Assembly: GCA_030043175.1 (NCBI GenBank)
Contig: JASHYD010000406.1
Location: 1 to 14,244 of the forward strand
Direction of reading: 5' to 3'
DNA length: 14,244 nucleotides
Origin: Xanthobacteraceae bacterium
GTDB taxonomy: Bacteria > Pseudomonadota > Alphaproteobacteria > Rhizobiales > Xanthobacteraceae
This document shows positions 8,533 to 14,244 of this stretch, one piece after another (within the stretch, counting starts at the first letter, position 1; each line of letters begins with the position of its first letter). The position numbers were made by a program, and so were the translations under genes. The notes under the pieces are model-generated. The model saw nothing but the letters and a program-made list of their open reading frames with translations. It had not been told where the DNA came from and made no database searches.

Positions 8533-8561
8533 TTGACGCGTATACGGTTAGCAGATATCGT
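8533..8561 (+). promoter_or_regulatory. Sigma70-type promoter of the Bug binding-protein gene
   Basis: On the plus strand TTGACG (8533-8538) and TATCGT (8556-8561) are 17 bp apart, with an expected start near 8568 and a leader of about 23 nt. The GTATAC half of operator copy B lies in the spacer and the GTATGC half overlaps the -10, so repression by the adjacent GntR protein is expected. Confidence 0.6.
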
Positions 8562-8569
8562 ATGCAAGC
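8538..8569. promoter_or_regulatory. Operator copy B: GTATAC-N14-GTATGC in the gntR/bug divergent region
   Basis: GTATAC (8540-8545) and GTATGC (8560-8565) have exactly the same 20-bp start-to-start spacing as copy A, with the same GC before the first core and ATA-C before the second. The block lies between the GntR regulator (minus strand) and the binding-protein gene (plus strand), overlapping promoter elements in both directions. This is the standard position for an autoregulatory operator. Confidence 0.75.
8539..8567 (-). promoter_or_regulatory. Possible promoter of the gntR gene
   Basis: On the minus strand TTGCAT (8567-8562) and TATACG (8544-8539) are 17 bp apart. Both hexamers are imperfect (3 of 6 and 4 of 6) and consist largely of operator copy B itself. 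If real, the two divergent promoters share the same 30 bp, and one bound regulator would shut both. The leader to GTG 8481 would be about 50 nt. This is a weak call made by eye. Confidence 0.35.
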
Positions 8570-8590
8570 GCCGAATTTGGAAGATGGTCC

Positions 8591-9574
8591 ATGTCTCAAG
8601 CAGTGCACCTTCGGCGGTCCTCTAGCCTGTCTTGCTATTGCCTGCTGCTGCTTGCCGCCTTGGTCGTCCCCTCGGCAGCGCAGACATGGCCACAACGCCC
8701 GGTCAAGTTCATCGTGACCCTCGGTCCTGGCAGCGGTGTGGATTTCGGCTCCCGTCTGCTGGCAGATCGGCTGGCCAAGCGCTGGGGCCAGCCGGTTGTG
8801 GTCGAGAATCGTCCGGGCGGAGATGCGGTCGTCGCCGCGGTGGCGGTTATCAGCGCCAACGATGATCACATCCTGCTCGCATCGCCCACATCAGCGCTGA
8901 CGGCTCACCCATACGTTCTCCAGCAGATGCCGTATCATGAGAGCGATCTGATGCCGATCGCTCGGGGCTGGAACACGGTCATCGTCATCGGGGTCCCTGC
9001 CTCGATGACCGCCACCTCAATAAAAGATCTCGTTGCGACAACGCGTGCGAATCCCGGAAAGCTAAACTGGGCTGGTACCACCGGCGCGATCGATTTTCTA
9101 TTCGCCGGCTTTCTCAAGAAGAACAGCCTCGATATGGCGCGCGTGCCGTATCGAAACCCCCAGGACGCAGCAACCGATGTCGCCACCGAGCGTATCCAGG
9201 TGATCGAAGCGTCTTTGGCGACGCTCCGTCCCCAGCTTCTGGCCGGAAAGATCAAGCTGCTCGCCTCGAGCAACAGCACACGACCGCCAGGCAACCCTGA
9301 CATCCCAACCGTCGACGAAGCGGGTTATCCCGAGCTTACGCTCGACGGGCTCGTCGGTTTTTTTGGACCGCGAGGCATGCCCATGGAACTGCGCGAGCGC
9401 ATTGCGGCGGACGTGCGGGCTATCGTGGAGGAACCGGACTTTGCTGAAAAGCTGAGTGTCACCGGCCAGATTGCCAATGCCGGAGGACCAGCAGAATTCG
9501 CAGCGGCCATGCAGCAGCAACGCCATCGGCTCGCGATTGCCGCAAAAGATCTCGGACTTAAGCCCGCCCAATGA
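8591..9574 (+). CDS. Bug/TctC-family periplasmic solute-binding protein
   Basis: This is a periplasmic receptor of the tripartite tricarboxylate transporter type, a family that binds carboxylates and other small amphiphilic molecules. It has 327 residues, the usual length. A Sec signal peptide is clear: basic HLRRS, a hydrophobic run at about 15-27, and cleavage likely after SAA (28-30) before QTWPQRPV. The mature start WPQRPVKFIV, the GxGSGVDFGSRLLADRL helix and the WGQPVVVENRPGG segment (65-77) are family hallmarks; the later VPYR and DIPTVDEAGYPEL blocks also fit. ATG 8591 has GGAAG (8579-8583) 7 bp upstream. No TctA/TctB membrane genes are in the window, so it is an orphan receptor here, as is common for this expanded family. 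A shared operator with the hydroxylase suggests it captures that pathway's substrate. Confidence 0.93.
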   Translation: MSQAVHLRRSSSLSCYCLLLLAALVVPSAAQTWPQRPVKFIVTLGPGSGVDFGSRLLADRLAKRWGQPVVVENRPGGDAVVAAVAVISANDDHILLASPTSALTAHPYVLQQMPYHESDLMPIARGWNTVIVIGVPASMTATSIKDLVATTRANPGKLNWAGTTGAIDFLFAGFLKKNSLDMARVPYRNPQDAATDVATERIQVIEASLATLRPQLLAGKIKLLASSNSTRPPGNPDIPTVDEAGYPELTLDGLVGFFGPRGMPMELRERIAADVRAIVEEPDFAEKLSVTGQIANAGGPAEFAAAMQQQRHRLAIAAKDLGLKPAQ

Positions 9575-9965
9575 TGCCGCGCGCAGGCCTCAAAAGAACG
9601 CCAGCTTGTGGGCCACCTGCAAACGTGCGTGCCGGACCAGCGCCGATCCTACAATGCGCACGACGCACCATCCCGGAGCGCGGCAGGACAACGTCACGAT
9701 CGTTGAGCCAAATCACAAGGCCGGATCCCAGATCGAACTATCGCTCTCGCGCGTCGAAAGGCGCGCAGAAATCACTGGGCGGGCAGAATATACAAGCCTT
9801 ATGCAACGCGCTCGACCATGCGGTCGGCATTCGGATGACCAATCTGCTGCTCAGTCCGCACACCGTCCCCTATGCTATCAGTGCACAAGCCGGGCTGTCC
9901 GCTCGAGCAGGAAAGGACGTCACCAGGGCCCACATTTGCCAAGTGCCCTCGGTGAGGGGATGGTC
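9575..9965 (+). other. Intergenic region before the asparaginase-family gene
   Basis: About 390 bp separate the binding-protein gene from the next plus-strand gene. Two plus-strand frames remain open across it, including one that would extend the asparaginase-like protein backwards, but their translations are Arg/Pro/Ser-rich and match nothing I recognise. I find no copy of GTATAC-N14-GTATGC, no clear terminator after 9574 and no convincing -35/-10 pair. The region presumably holds the promoter of the downstream three-gene unit. Confidence 0.5.
9954..9959 (+). promoter_or_regulatory. Ribosome binding site that decides the asparaginase-like start
   Basis: GAGGGG ends directly before an ATG at 9960 and 6 bp before a second in-frame ATG at 9966. 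Only the second has usable spacing, so 9966 is the preferred start. Confidence 0.7.
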
Positions 9966-10970
9966 ATGACCGTGTTGCCGAGGATTGGTTTGATTCTCAC
10001 CGGCGGGACGATCGATTCCGTCGGGACCGACCGGCTCGATCTCGCCTGGTATATCGAAGCCGGCAAGAGGCTTGGCAACGGCGAATTAATCGCGCAGATT
10101 CCCGAACTCACGCGAATCGCCGCCGTTCGCGAAATCCCCTTCCGCCGCCTTCCCAGCCAGGCGCTCGTCGATAAGGATTGGCTTGATCTGTTGCGAACAG
10201 TCCATTCGATCTTCGATCGCGACGAGGCCGACGGGATCGTCATTACCCATGGTACGAATACGCTCGAGGAGACCGCTTACTTTCTCGACCTCACGCTCAA
10301 GACCGATAAGCCCGTTGTTATCGTCGGAGCGATGCGCCCGTCCTCAGCGATCAGCGCCGACGGCCCGTTGAATGTCGTCAATGCGGTTCGCGTCGCCGCC
10401 GCTCCAACATCCCGTGGACGGGGCTGCCTGGTCGTCATCAACGACACGATTTTCAACGCGCGGGACGTGACCAAGAATTCGACCTATCGGGTACAGGCGT
10501 TCGCGTCGCGCGATGTCGGACCGTTGGGATTTTCCGACGCCGACGGCAATGTCATCTACTATCATCGGCCAGATCGAAAGCACACGGTCGAAACTGACTT
10601 CGACGTCCGCGCCGCCACCACGCTACCACGCGTGGATATCGTCCTCAGCTACGTCGGTGCAGACGGCACCATGATCGAGGCGGCCGCCAACGCCGGCGCC
10701 AAGGGGATCGTCAGCGCAGCGACGGGCGCCGGCCGGCCGACCCCCCTCGAGGATGAGGCCTTTGACAGGGTCTATGCCGAGAAAGGAATCCTGATGTGCC
10801 TGTCGAGCCGGGTCGCCTCCGGACGCGTGGTGCGCAGCCCTGGCCTGGCACGGCGCGGCTTTGTGGCGGCCGACAATCTCCAACCCTGGAAGGCTCGCAT
10901 ACTGCTGTCGCTGGCATTGACCAAAACCGATAACGCCGACGAAATCCAGCGTATGTTCGACACATGCTGA
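9966..10970 (+). CDS. Asparaginase-family amidohydrolase with Asn at the active-site Asp position
   Basis: The product is 334 residues, the standard length for bacterial type I/II asparaginases. The family hydrolyses side-chain amides to acid plus ammonia through Thr nucleophiles. The first motif ILTGGTI has the catalytic Thr15; Ser64-Gln65 matches the substrate-binding SQ pair; the second motif reads THGTNTLEETAYFL (94-107) with Thr97; GAMRPSSAISADGP (121-134) and Lys170 in ARDVTK are also present. The oddity is Asn98: most members have Asp here (HGTDT), the residue that is part of the Thr-Lys-Asp triad and contacts the substrate amino group. There is no signal peptide, so it is cytoplasmic. 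It begins a likely operon, with the cyclic amidohydrolase 34 bp downstream. Its substrate may be an open-chain amide acid rather than asparagine (inference). Confidence 0.88.
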   Translation: MTVLPRIGLILTGGTIDSVGTDRLDLAWYIEAGKRLGNGELIAQIPELTRIAAVREIPFRRLPSQALVDKDWLDLLRTVHSIFDRDEADGIVITHGTNTLEETAYFLDLTLKTDKPVVIVGAMRPSSAISADGPLNVVNAVRVAAAPTSRGRGCLVVINDTIFNARDVTKNSTYRVQAFASRDVGPLGFSDADGNVIYYHRPDRKHTVETDFDVRAATTLPRVDIVLSYVGADGTMIEAAANAGAKGIVSAATGAGRPTPLEDEAFDRVYAEKGILMCLSSRVASGRVVRSPGLARRGFVAADNLQPWKARILLSLALTKTDNADEIQRMFDTC

Positions 10971-11004
10971 CATTAGCGACCTCATCGCAGAATAGGAGCG
11001 GTCC

Positions 11005-12378
11005 ATGAAGGCGGATCTCGTAATCAAGAACGGCTGGATCGTAACCCCTGAGGAAACCGTTGCGGGCGGGGTTGCGATATCAAACGGAAAGTTCGTTGCC
11101 ATCGGTACTGACGACTCGTTGCCGGACGGCAATGAGGTGATCGACGCGAGGGGTAGACATATTCTGCCGGGTCTTATCGACGCGCATGTCCACTTCCGCG
11201 ATCCCGGCGTTACCCACAAGGAGGACTTCGGTACGGGCTCGACAGCCGCGGTGTGCGGCGGGATCACCACGATCATCGATATGCCAAACCAGATTCCGCC
11301 TACAGAGAACGCCGAGCAGGTCGGCGTAAAAAAGAAGATCGCCGAAGCGAAATCCCTCTGCGACTTTGCGATCCTGGGCGTCGTGCACCAGACCAATGCG
11401 GACGACATCCTGCCGATGGCCCAGACGGGAGCCATCGGCTACAAGATCTTCTTCGGTGAAACGATCGGTAACCTTCCTTTTCCCGACGACGGCATGTGCA
11501 TTGAGGTGTTTTCAAATATCACCAAATCCAACATCCCACTATGCGTGCACGCGGAGAACCGGCAGATCCAGCATTACTGGACCACTAAGCTCAAGGCGGA
11601 AGGAAAGAAGGATCCGATCTACTGGGAGCAATCGCGGCCAGACCTCTGTGAAGCGGAGTCGATCGCCCACATCATGTTCATGGCCGAGGCCTTCGGAACA
11701 AAACTTCACATCGTTCACGCCAGCACGAAACAGGCCGTGCGAATGCTCAAGGACGCCAAGGCACGAGGCCTGCGGTTTACGGGCGAGACCCAGCCGCATT
11801 ACCTCCTGCGGGTGGCGAGCGACATGGCACAGGTCGGGCCACTGCTGAAGATGAATCCTCCCGTTCGGTCAAAGGAGCATCAGGATGCCCTCTGGGAGGG
11901 GTTGTTGAGCGGCACAATCGATATGATCGCGACCGACCACTCGCCCCACACACTTGAGGAAAAAGGCTGCGACATCAATGGCAAGATGACCAAACCCGCG
12001 ATCTGGGACTGCATCTCTGGCTTTTGTGGCGTGGAAACATGCGCCCCTCTGATGCTCACCCAGGTGAACAAAGGACGCCTCTCTCTCAATCACTACGTCA
12101 AGGTGGCGAGCGAGAATCCCGCGAAAGTCTGGCAGATGTACCCGAAGAAAGGTGCCATCCGTCTCGGTTCCGACGGCGACGTTACGATCGTCGACATGGA
12201 CAAGGAAATGACGATCGACTCCAACAAGCTGCATAGCAAGAACAAGCCCACGCCCTGGGGAGGCTGGAAGGTCAAAGGAGTCCCGGTCTACACAATTGTC
12301 CGCGGCCACGTGCAGATGAAGGATGGGGAGCCTGTAGGCAAGGTCATCGGCCGGATGCAGACGCCGATCCTGCATTAG
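11005..12378 (+). CDS. Dihydroorotase/allantoinase-like cyclic amidohydrolase
   Basis: This amidohydrolase-superfamily enzyme of the cyclic-amide branch (dihydroorotase, allantoinase, hydantoinase) hydrolyses a ring amide to an open-chain amido or ureido acid. It has 457 residues, like allantoinase and class I dihydroorotase. The binuclear metal site is complete: His61 and His63 in DAHVHFRDPG (59-68), carboxylated Lys147 in GYKIFF, His182 in VHAEN, His238 in IVHAS and Asp311 in ATDHSPH (309-315). The C-terminal TPWGGWKVKG and IVRGHV blocks are typical of this branch. AGGAG (10994-10998) sits 6 bp before ATG 11005. It lies 34 bp after the asparaginase-like gene and 34 bp before the G3E GTPase gene, so all three are probably co-transcribed. 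A housekeeping PyrC role is unlikely in this context. The true substrate is unknown; a hydantoin, cyclic imide or ureide is plausible. Confidence 0.88.
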   Translation: MKADLVIKNGWIVTPEETVAGGVAISNGKFVAIGTDDSLPDGNEVIDARGRHILPGLIDAHVHFRDPGVTHKEDFGTGSTAAVCGGITTIIDMPNQIPPTENAEQVGVKKKIAEAKSLCDFAILGVVHQTNADDILPMAQTGAIGYKIFFGETIGNLPFPDDGMCIEVFSNITKSNIPLCVHAENRQIQHYWTTKLKAEGKKDPIYWEQSRPDLCEAESIAHIMFMAEAFGTKLHIVHASTKQAVRMLKDAKARGLRFTGETQPHYLLRVASDMAQVGPLLKMNPPVRSKEHQDALWEGLLSGTIDMIATDHSPHTLEEKGCDINGKMTKPAIWDCISGFCGVETCAPLMLTQVNKGRLSLNHYVKVASENPAKVWQMYPKKGAIRLGSDGDVTIVDMDKEMTIDSNKLHSKNKPTPWGGWKVKGVPVYTIVRGHVQMKDGEPVGKVIGRMQTPILH

Positions 12379-12412
12379 TCTCGACGCACTCGCTTCTCAG
12401 GCAGCTATCGCA

Positions 12413-13732
12413 ATGGATGCCCCGGTCGACTTGAACAAGGCATCAGTCATTGTCGTGACGGGTTTCTTGGGGGCCGGCAAAACCACTCTCCTCAACCGCA
12501 TCCTGACCGCAAATCACGGTCGCCGCATCGCGGTGATCGTCAACGAGTTTGGTGAGGTCGGCATCGACCATCACCTCCTGATTTCAAAAGATCAGGAGGT
12601 GATCCAGATGAACAACGGTTGCATCTGCTGCACGGTCCGCGGTGACCTCTTGCGCAGCTTGTTCGAGCTCCTCGAACACCGCTCCAGGTTCGACACGGTC
12701 ATTGTCGAAACCACGGGTCTTGCGGAGCCTGCTCCCGTAGCGGAGAGCCTTTACGCCGACGAGCGGATTCGCCGCGAATTCACGCTCGACGGCGTCGTGA
12801 CCGTCGTCGATGCGAAGCATGTCGCGGCGCAGCTTGAGGAATCCGGCGAATCCTGTGAGCAGATTGCCTTTGCCGACCTCATCGTGCTCAACAAGACCGA
12901 TCTGGTGACGGCCGATGAGATCGACCGGATCGAGGCGCAAATCAGGGAGCTCAATAAAATCGCGCGGATCGTCCGAACCCGCAATTCTGAGCTCGACCTC
13001 GAGCTGGTGTTGGCGCTCGAAAGTACCGATCTTGAGCAGAAGATCGACGCCGCTGTCCTCATGCACGGCCATGACGGCGGCCATGCTCATGATCACGAGA
13101 CCTTCCATCACCATGACCATCTGCATCACAATCACCTTGCCAACATCATGACCGTCTGCCTCGCCGAGGCTGGTGATCTCGATGGTCTGAAGCTCAGCCT
13201 GTGGTTACGCTCACTGATCGCCGAGTTTGGCGCCAAGCTTCTGCGCGCGAAGGGTATCCTCAACTTGCGCGGCGATCCCGATCAATTCCTGTTCCAGGGC
13301 GTGCGCATGGATTTCGAAGGGCGTCCCTCACGCCCCTGGAGCCCGGGCGAGGAGCGCATCAACAGGTTGGTCTTCATCGGGCGTGATCTCGATCAGGACC
13401 GTATCGCAGACGGGTTTCGCGGCTGTATCTGGACGGGCGGCCCGGCCGAATCGAACCGCACCGATCCGTTCGGCCGTGAAATCGAAATCTCGCCGCTGAG
13501 GCTTGAACAGATCCGTTACTGGATGAGGCAGAATTTCGGATTTCCGAAAGAAGTCCCGATCATCATCAAGGAGGTTCCCTGCGCCAAGGCGGGGTGTCCT
13601 CCGATCGAGACGGCGATCGTTGCGATTTTGAAGAATGAGCCGCCGCGGAATTTCAAGATTCAGCGCACGATCGATGAGATTACGTTCGACCACGTCTATG
13701 ATCTGATGGAGAATCCAATGATGTGCTGCTGA
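12413..13732 (+). CDS. G3E GTPase (CobW/COG0523 metal chaperone family) with C-terminal extension
   Basis: These GTPases deliver or insert metals such as Zn into client enzymes. The product has 439 residues. The GTPase domain has Walker A GFLGAGKT (17-24), NEFGEVGID (44-52), the metal-binding CICC (70-73) after NNG, VETTGLAEP (98-106) and the guanine-specificity motif NKTD (160-163). A His-rich loop at 218-241 has 12 His in 24 residues. The CobW C-terminal domain follows to about 340 (NRLVFIGRDLD at 317-327). The last ~100 residues are beyond the usual end and carry Cys390 and Cys395 (PCAKAGCPP), an ETAIVAILKNEPPRNFKI stretch and a terminal CC; I do not recognise this part. The gene is 34 bp after the cyclic amidohydrolase, a metalloenzyme and its obvious candidate client. 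The Shine-Dalgarno is weak. The spacing suggests an operon. Confidence 0.92.
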   Translation: MDAPVDLNKASVIVVTGFLGAGKTTLLNRILTANHGRRIAVIVNEFGEVGIDHHLLISKDQEVIQMNNGCICCTVRGDLLRSLFELLEHRSRFDTVIVETTGLAEPAPVAESLYADERIRREFTLDGVVTVVDAKHVAAQLEESGESCEQIAFADLIVLNKTDLVTADEIDRIEAQIRELNKIARIVRTRNSELDLELVLALESTDLEQKIDAAVLMHGHDGGHAHDHETFHHHDHLHHNHLANIMTVCLAEAGDLDGLKLSLWLRSLIAEFGAKLLRAKGILNLRGDPDQFLFQGVRMDFEGRPSRPWSPGEERINRLVFIGRDLDQDRIADGFRGCIWTGGPAESNRTDPFGREIEISPLRLEQIRYWMRQNFGFPKEVPIIIKEVPCAKAGCPPIETAIVAILKNEPPRNFKIQRTIDEITFDHVYDLMENPMMCC

Positions 13733-14174
13733 GTGAGATGCTGTCAGCTCGTTGCTCAAATGGGCGCCGCAGAGGGCACCCAGCGCCGCGGCTCTCTTGC
13801 CCACGATGCGCCGAGTTGCCACCGCGGTGCAAGGCAATTGAACCGGTTATCTTCGTCGCTGGCGACAACGCGACGAAGCTGGCACCCACCATGACGCCAC
13901 TCTCGATATCATCGTGCGCCCCTCGCCGACGCGATGACGACAAACGAGCTTCTCGTATTCGTCCAATCGCCCTTGGCGGCGCGCGAGGCGCCCGAATAGG
14001 CGTTGCCACCGAAGCGCGCCGCTGCTGGTCTTGCATCGGCTGGCCGTCGAGTATCACTCGTGTTCGCTTGATGGAGAGCCCAGCGCCGGAACAGCGAGAA
14101 GCTTTGGCGGCGGACACTCGCTTCGCCGCAGATCGATGCTATGCTTGTCTACGCATTTGTGAGGGAGTGAGCCC
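13733..14174. other. Intergenic region after the G3E GTPase gene
   Basis: These 442 bp contain no gene I can support. Long open frames exist on both strands, but their translations are Arg-rich, low in recognisable motifs and overlap each other. The region contains a perfect inverted repeat (13851-13878) and, near its end, the leader of the next gene. Another 6-bp inverted repeat (GCGGCG 14107-14112 / CGCCGC 14124-14129) lies about 45 bp before the start of that gene. Confidence 0.5.
13851..13878. repeat. Perfect 9-bp inverted repeat, possible hairpin
   Basis: CTTCGTCGC (13851-13859) and GCGACGAAG (13870-13878) are exact reverse complements around a 10-nt loop, about 120 bp after the end of the G3E GTPase gene. 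No T-run follows on either strand, so it is not a classical intrinsic terminator. It could end transcription by another route, protect a 3' end or bind a protein. Confidence 0.55.
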
Positions 14175-14244
14175 ATGAAAATCGCCGCCACGGCCGCGTT
14201 CGCGACAGTCGTACTTGCATCCGCAGCTTTTGCGCAGGGCAAAG
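14175..14244 (+). CDS. Exported protein, N-terminal fragment only
   Basis: The frame opens at ATG 14175 with AGGGAG (14162-14167) 7 bp upstream and runs off the window after 23 codons. The peptide MKIAATAAFATVVLASAAFA followed by QGK is a textbook Sec signal peptide: one Lys, a hydrophobic core, and an AFA cleavage site. The mature protein is not visible, so the function cannot be named. A periplasmic binding protein would suit the neighbourhood, but that is a guess. It is about 440 bp after the preceding gene and is probably a separate transcription unit. Confidence 0.75.
   Translation, partial: MKIAATAAFATVVLASAAFAQGK

Noticed and set aside
9456..9965. An open frame that would add about 170 residues to the N-terminus of the asparaginase-like protein
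   Set aside because: It overlaps the end of the binding-protein gene, its translation has no recognisable features, and a good ribosome binding site and normal family length both support the start at 9966.
9571..9969. 132-codon plus-strand open frame between the binding-protein and asparaginase-like genes
   Set aside because: The translation is Arg/Pro/Ser-rich with no motif, it overlaps both neighbours slightly, and high-GC DNA yields such frames by chance.
11005..12378. Annotation as housekeeping dihydroorotase PyrC
   Set aside because: The motif fits the branch, but the gene sits in a catabolic context beside an amidohydrolase and a metal chaperone rather than beside pyrB; only a general cyclic-amidohydrolase call is supported.
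14107..14129. GCGGCG/CGCCGC inverted repeat upstream of the last gene as an operator
   Set aside because: Six-bp GC-only arms are expected by chance in DNA of this composition.
13680..14178. Two overlapping frames (145 codons on the minus strand, 151 codons on the plus strand) after the GTPase gene
   Set aside because: Both are Arg-rich and motif-free, overlap each other, and overlap the ends of genes on either side; they are more likely chance open frames.

Overview
The window looks like chromosomal DNA of a high-GC alphaproteobacterium, most likely Hyphomicrobiales of the Bradyrhizobium/Rhodopseudomonas type. That assignment is inferred from the base composition, the protein sequences and the Bug-type periplasmic binding protein; no rRNA or other marker is present. 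I see no tRNA, rRNA, insertion sequence or CRISPR array.

Layout. (1) Positions 1-3760, + strand: the end of a kdp potassium-uptake operon, with the 3' end of kdpC, complete kdpD and complete kdpE (the last two overlap by 4 bp). (2) Positions 3989-7652, - strand: a three-gene molybdenum hydroxylase operon of the xanthine dehydrogenase/CO dehydrogenase family, transcribed large, FAD and then [2Fe-2S] subunit, each pair overlapping by 4 bp. (3) Positions 7768-8481, - strand: a FadR-subfamily GntR regulator. (4) Positions 8591-9574, + strand: a secreted Bug/TctC solute-binding protein, divergent from the regulator. (5) Positions 9966-13732, + strand: a three-gene run of asparaginase-family amidohydrolase, dihydroorotase/allantoinase-like cyclic amidohydrolase and a G3E (CobW/COG0523) GTPase with a His-rich loop and an unusual C-terminal extension. 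(6) From 14175: the first 23 codons of another exported protein.

The most informative non-coding signal is a bipartite element, GTATAC-N14-GTATGC with matching flanks. It occurs twice with identical spacing: once over the promoter of the hydroxylase operon (7673-7704) and once between the regulator and the binding-protein gene (8538-8569). GTATAC fits the published FadR-subfamily operator consensus, so these are very likely the binding sites of the GntR protein encoded between them. That ties the hydroxylase and the binding protein into one regulon.

Working model (inference): a catabolic island for a small nitrogen-containing compound, probably an N-heterocycle, cyclic imide or ureide. The binding protein captures the substrate, the molybdenum enzyme hydroxylates it, the cyclic amidohydrolase opens a ring amide, the asparaginase-like enzyme releases ammonia from an open-chain amide, and the GTPase helps metallate one of the enzymes. 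The substrate cannot be read from sequence. The asparaginase-like protein has Asn where the family has its active-site Asp, which argues against ordinary asparagine hydrolysis.
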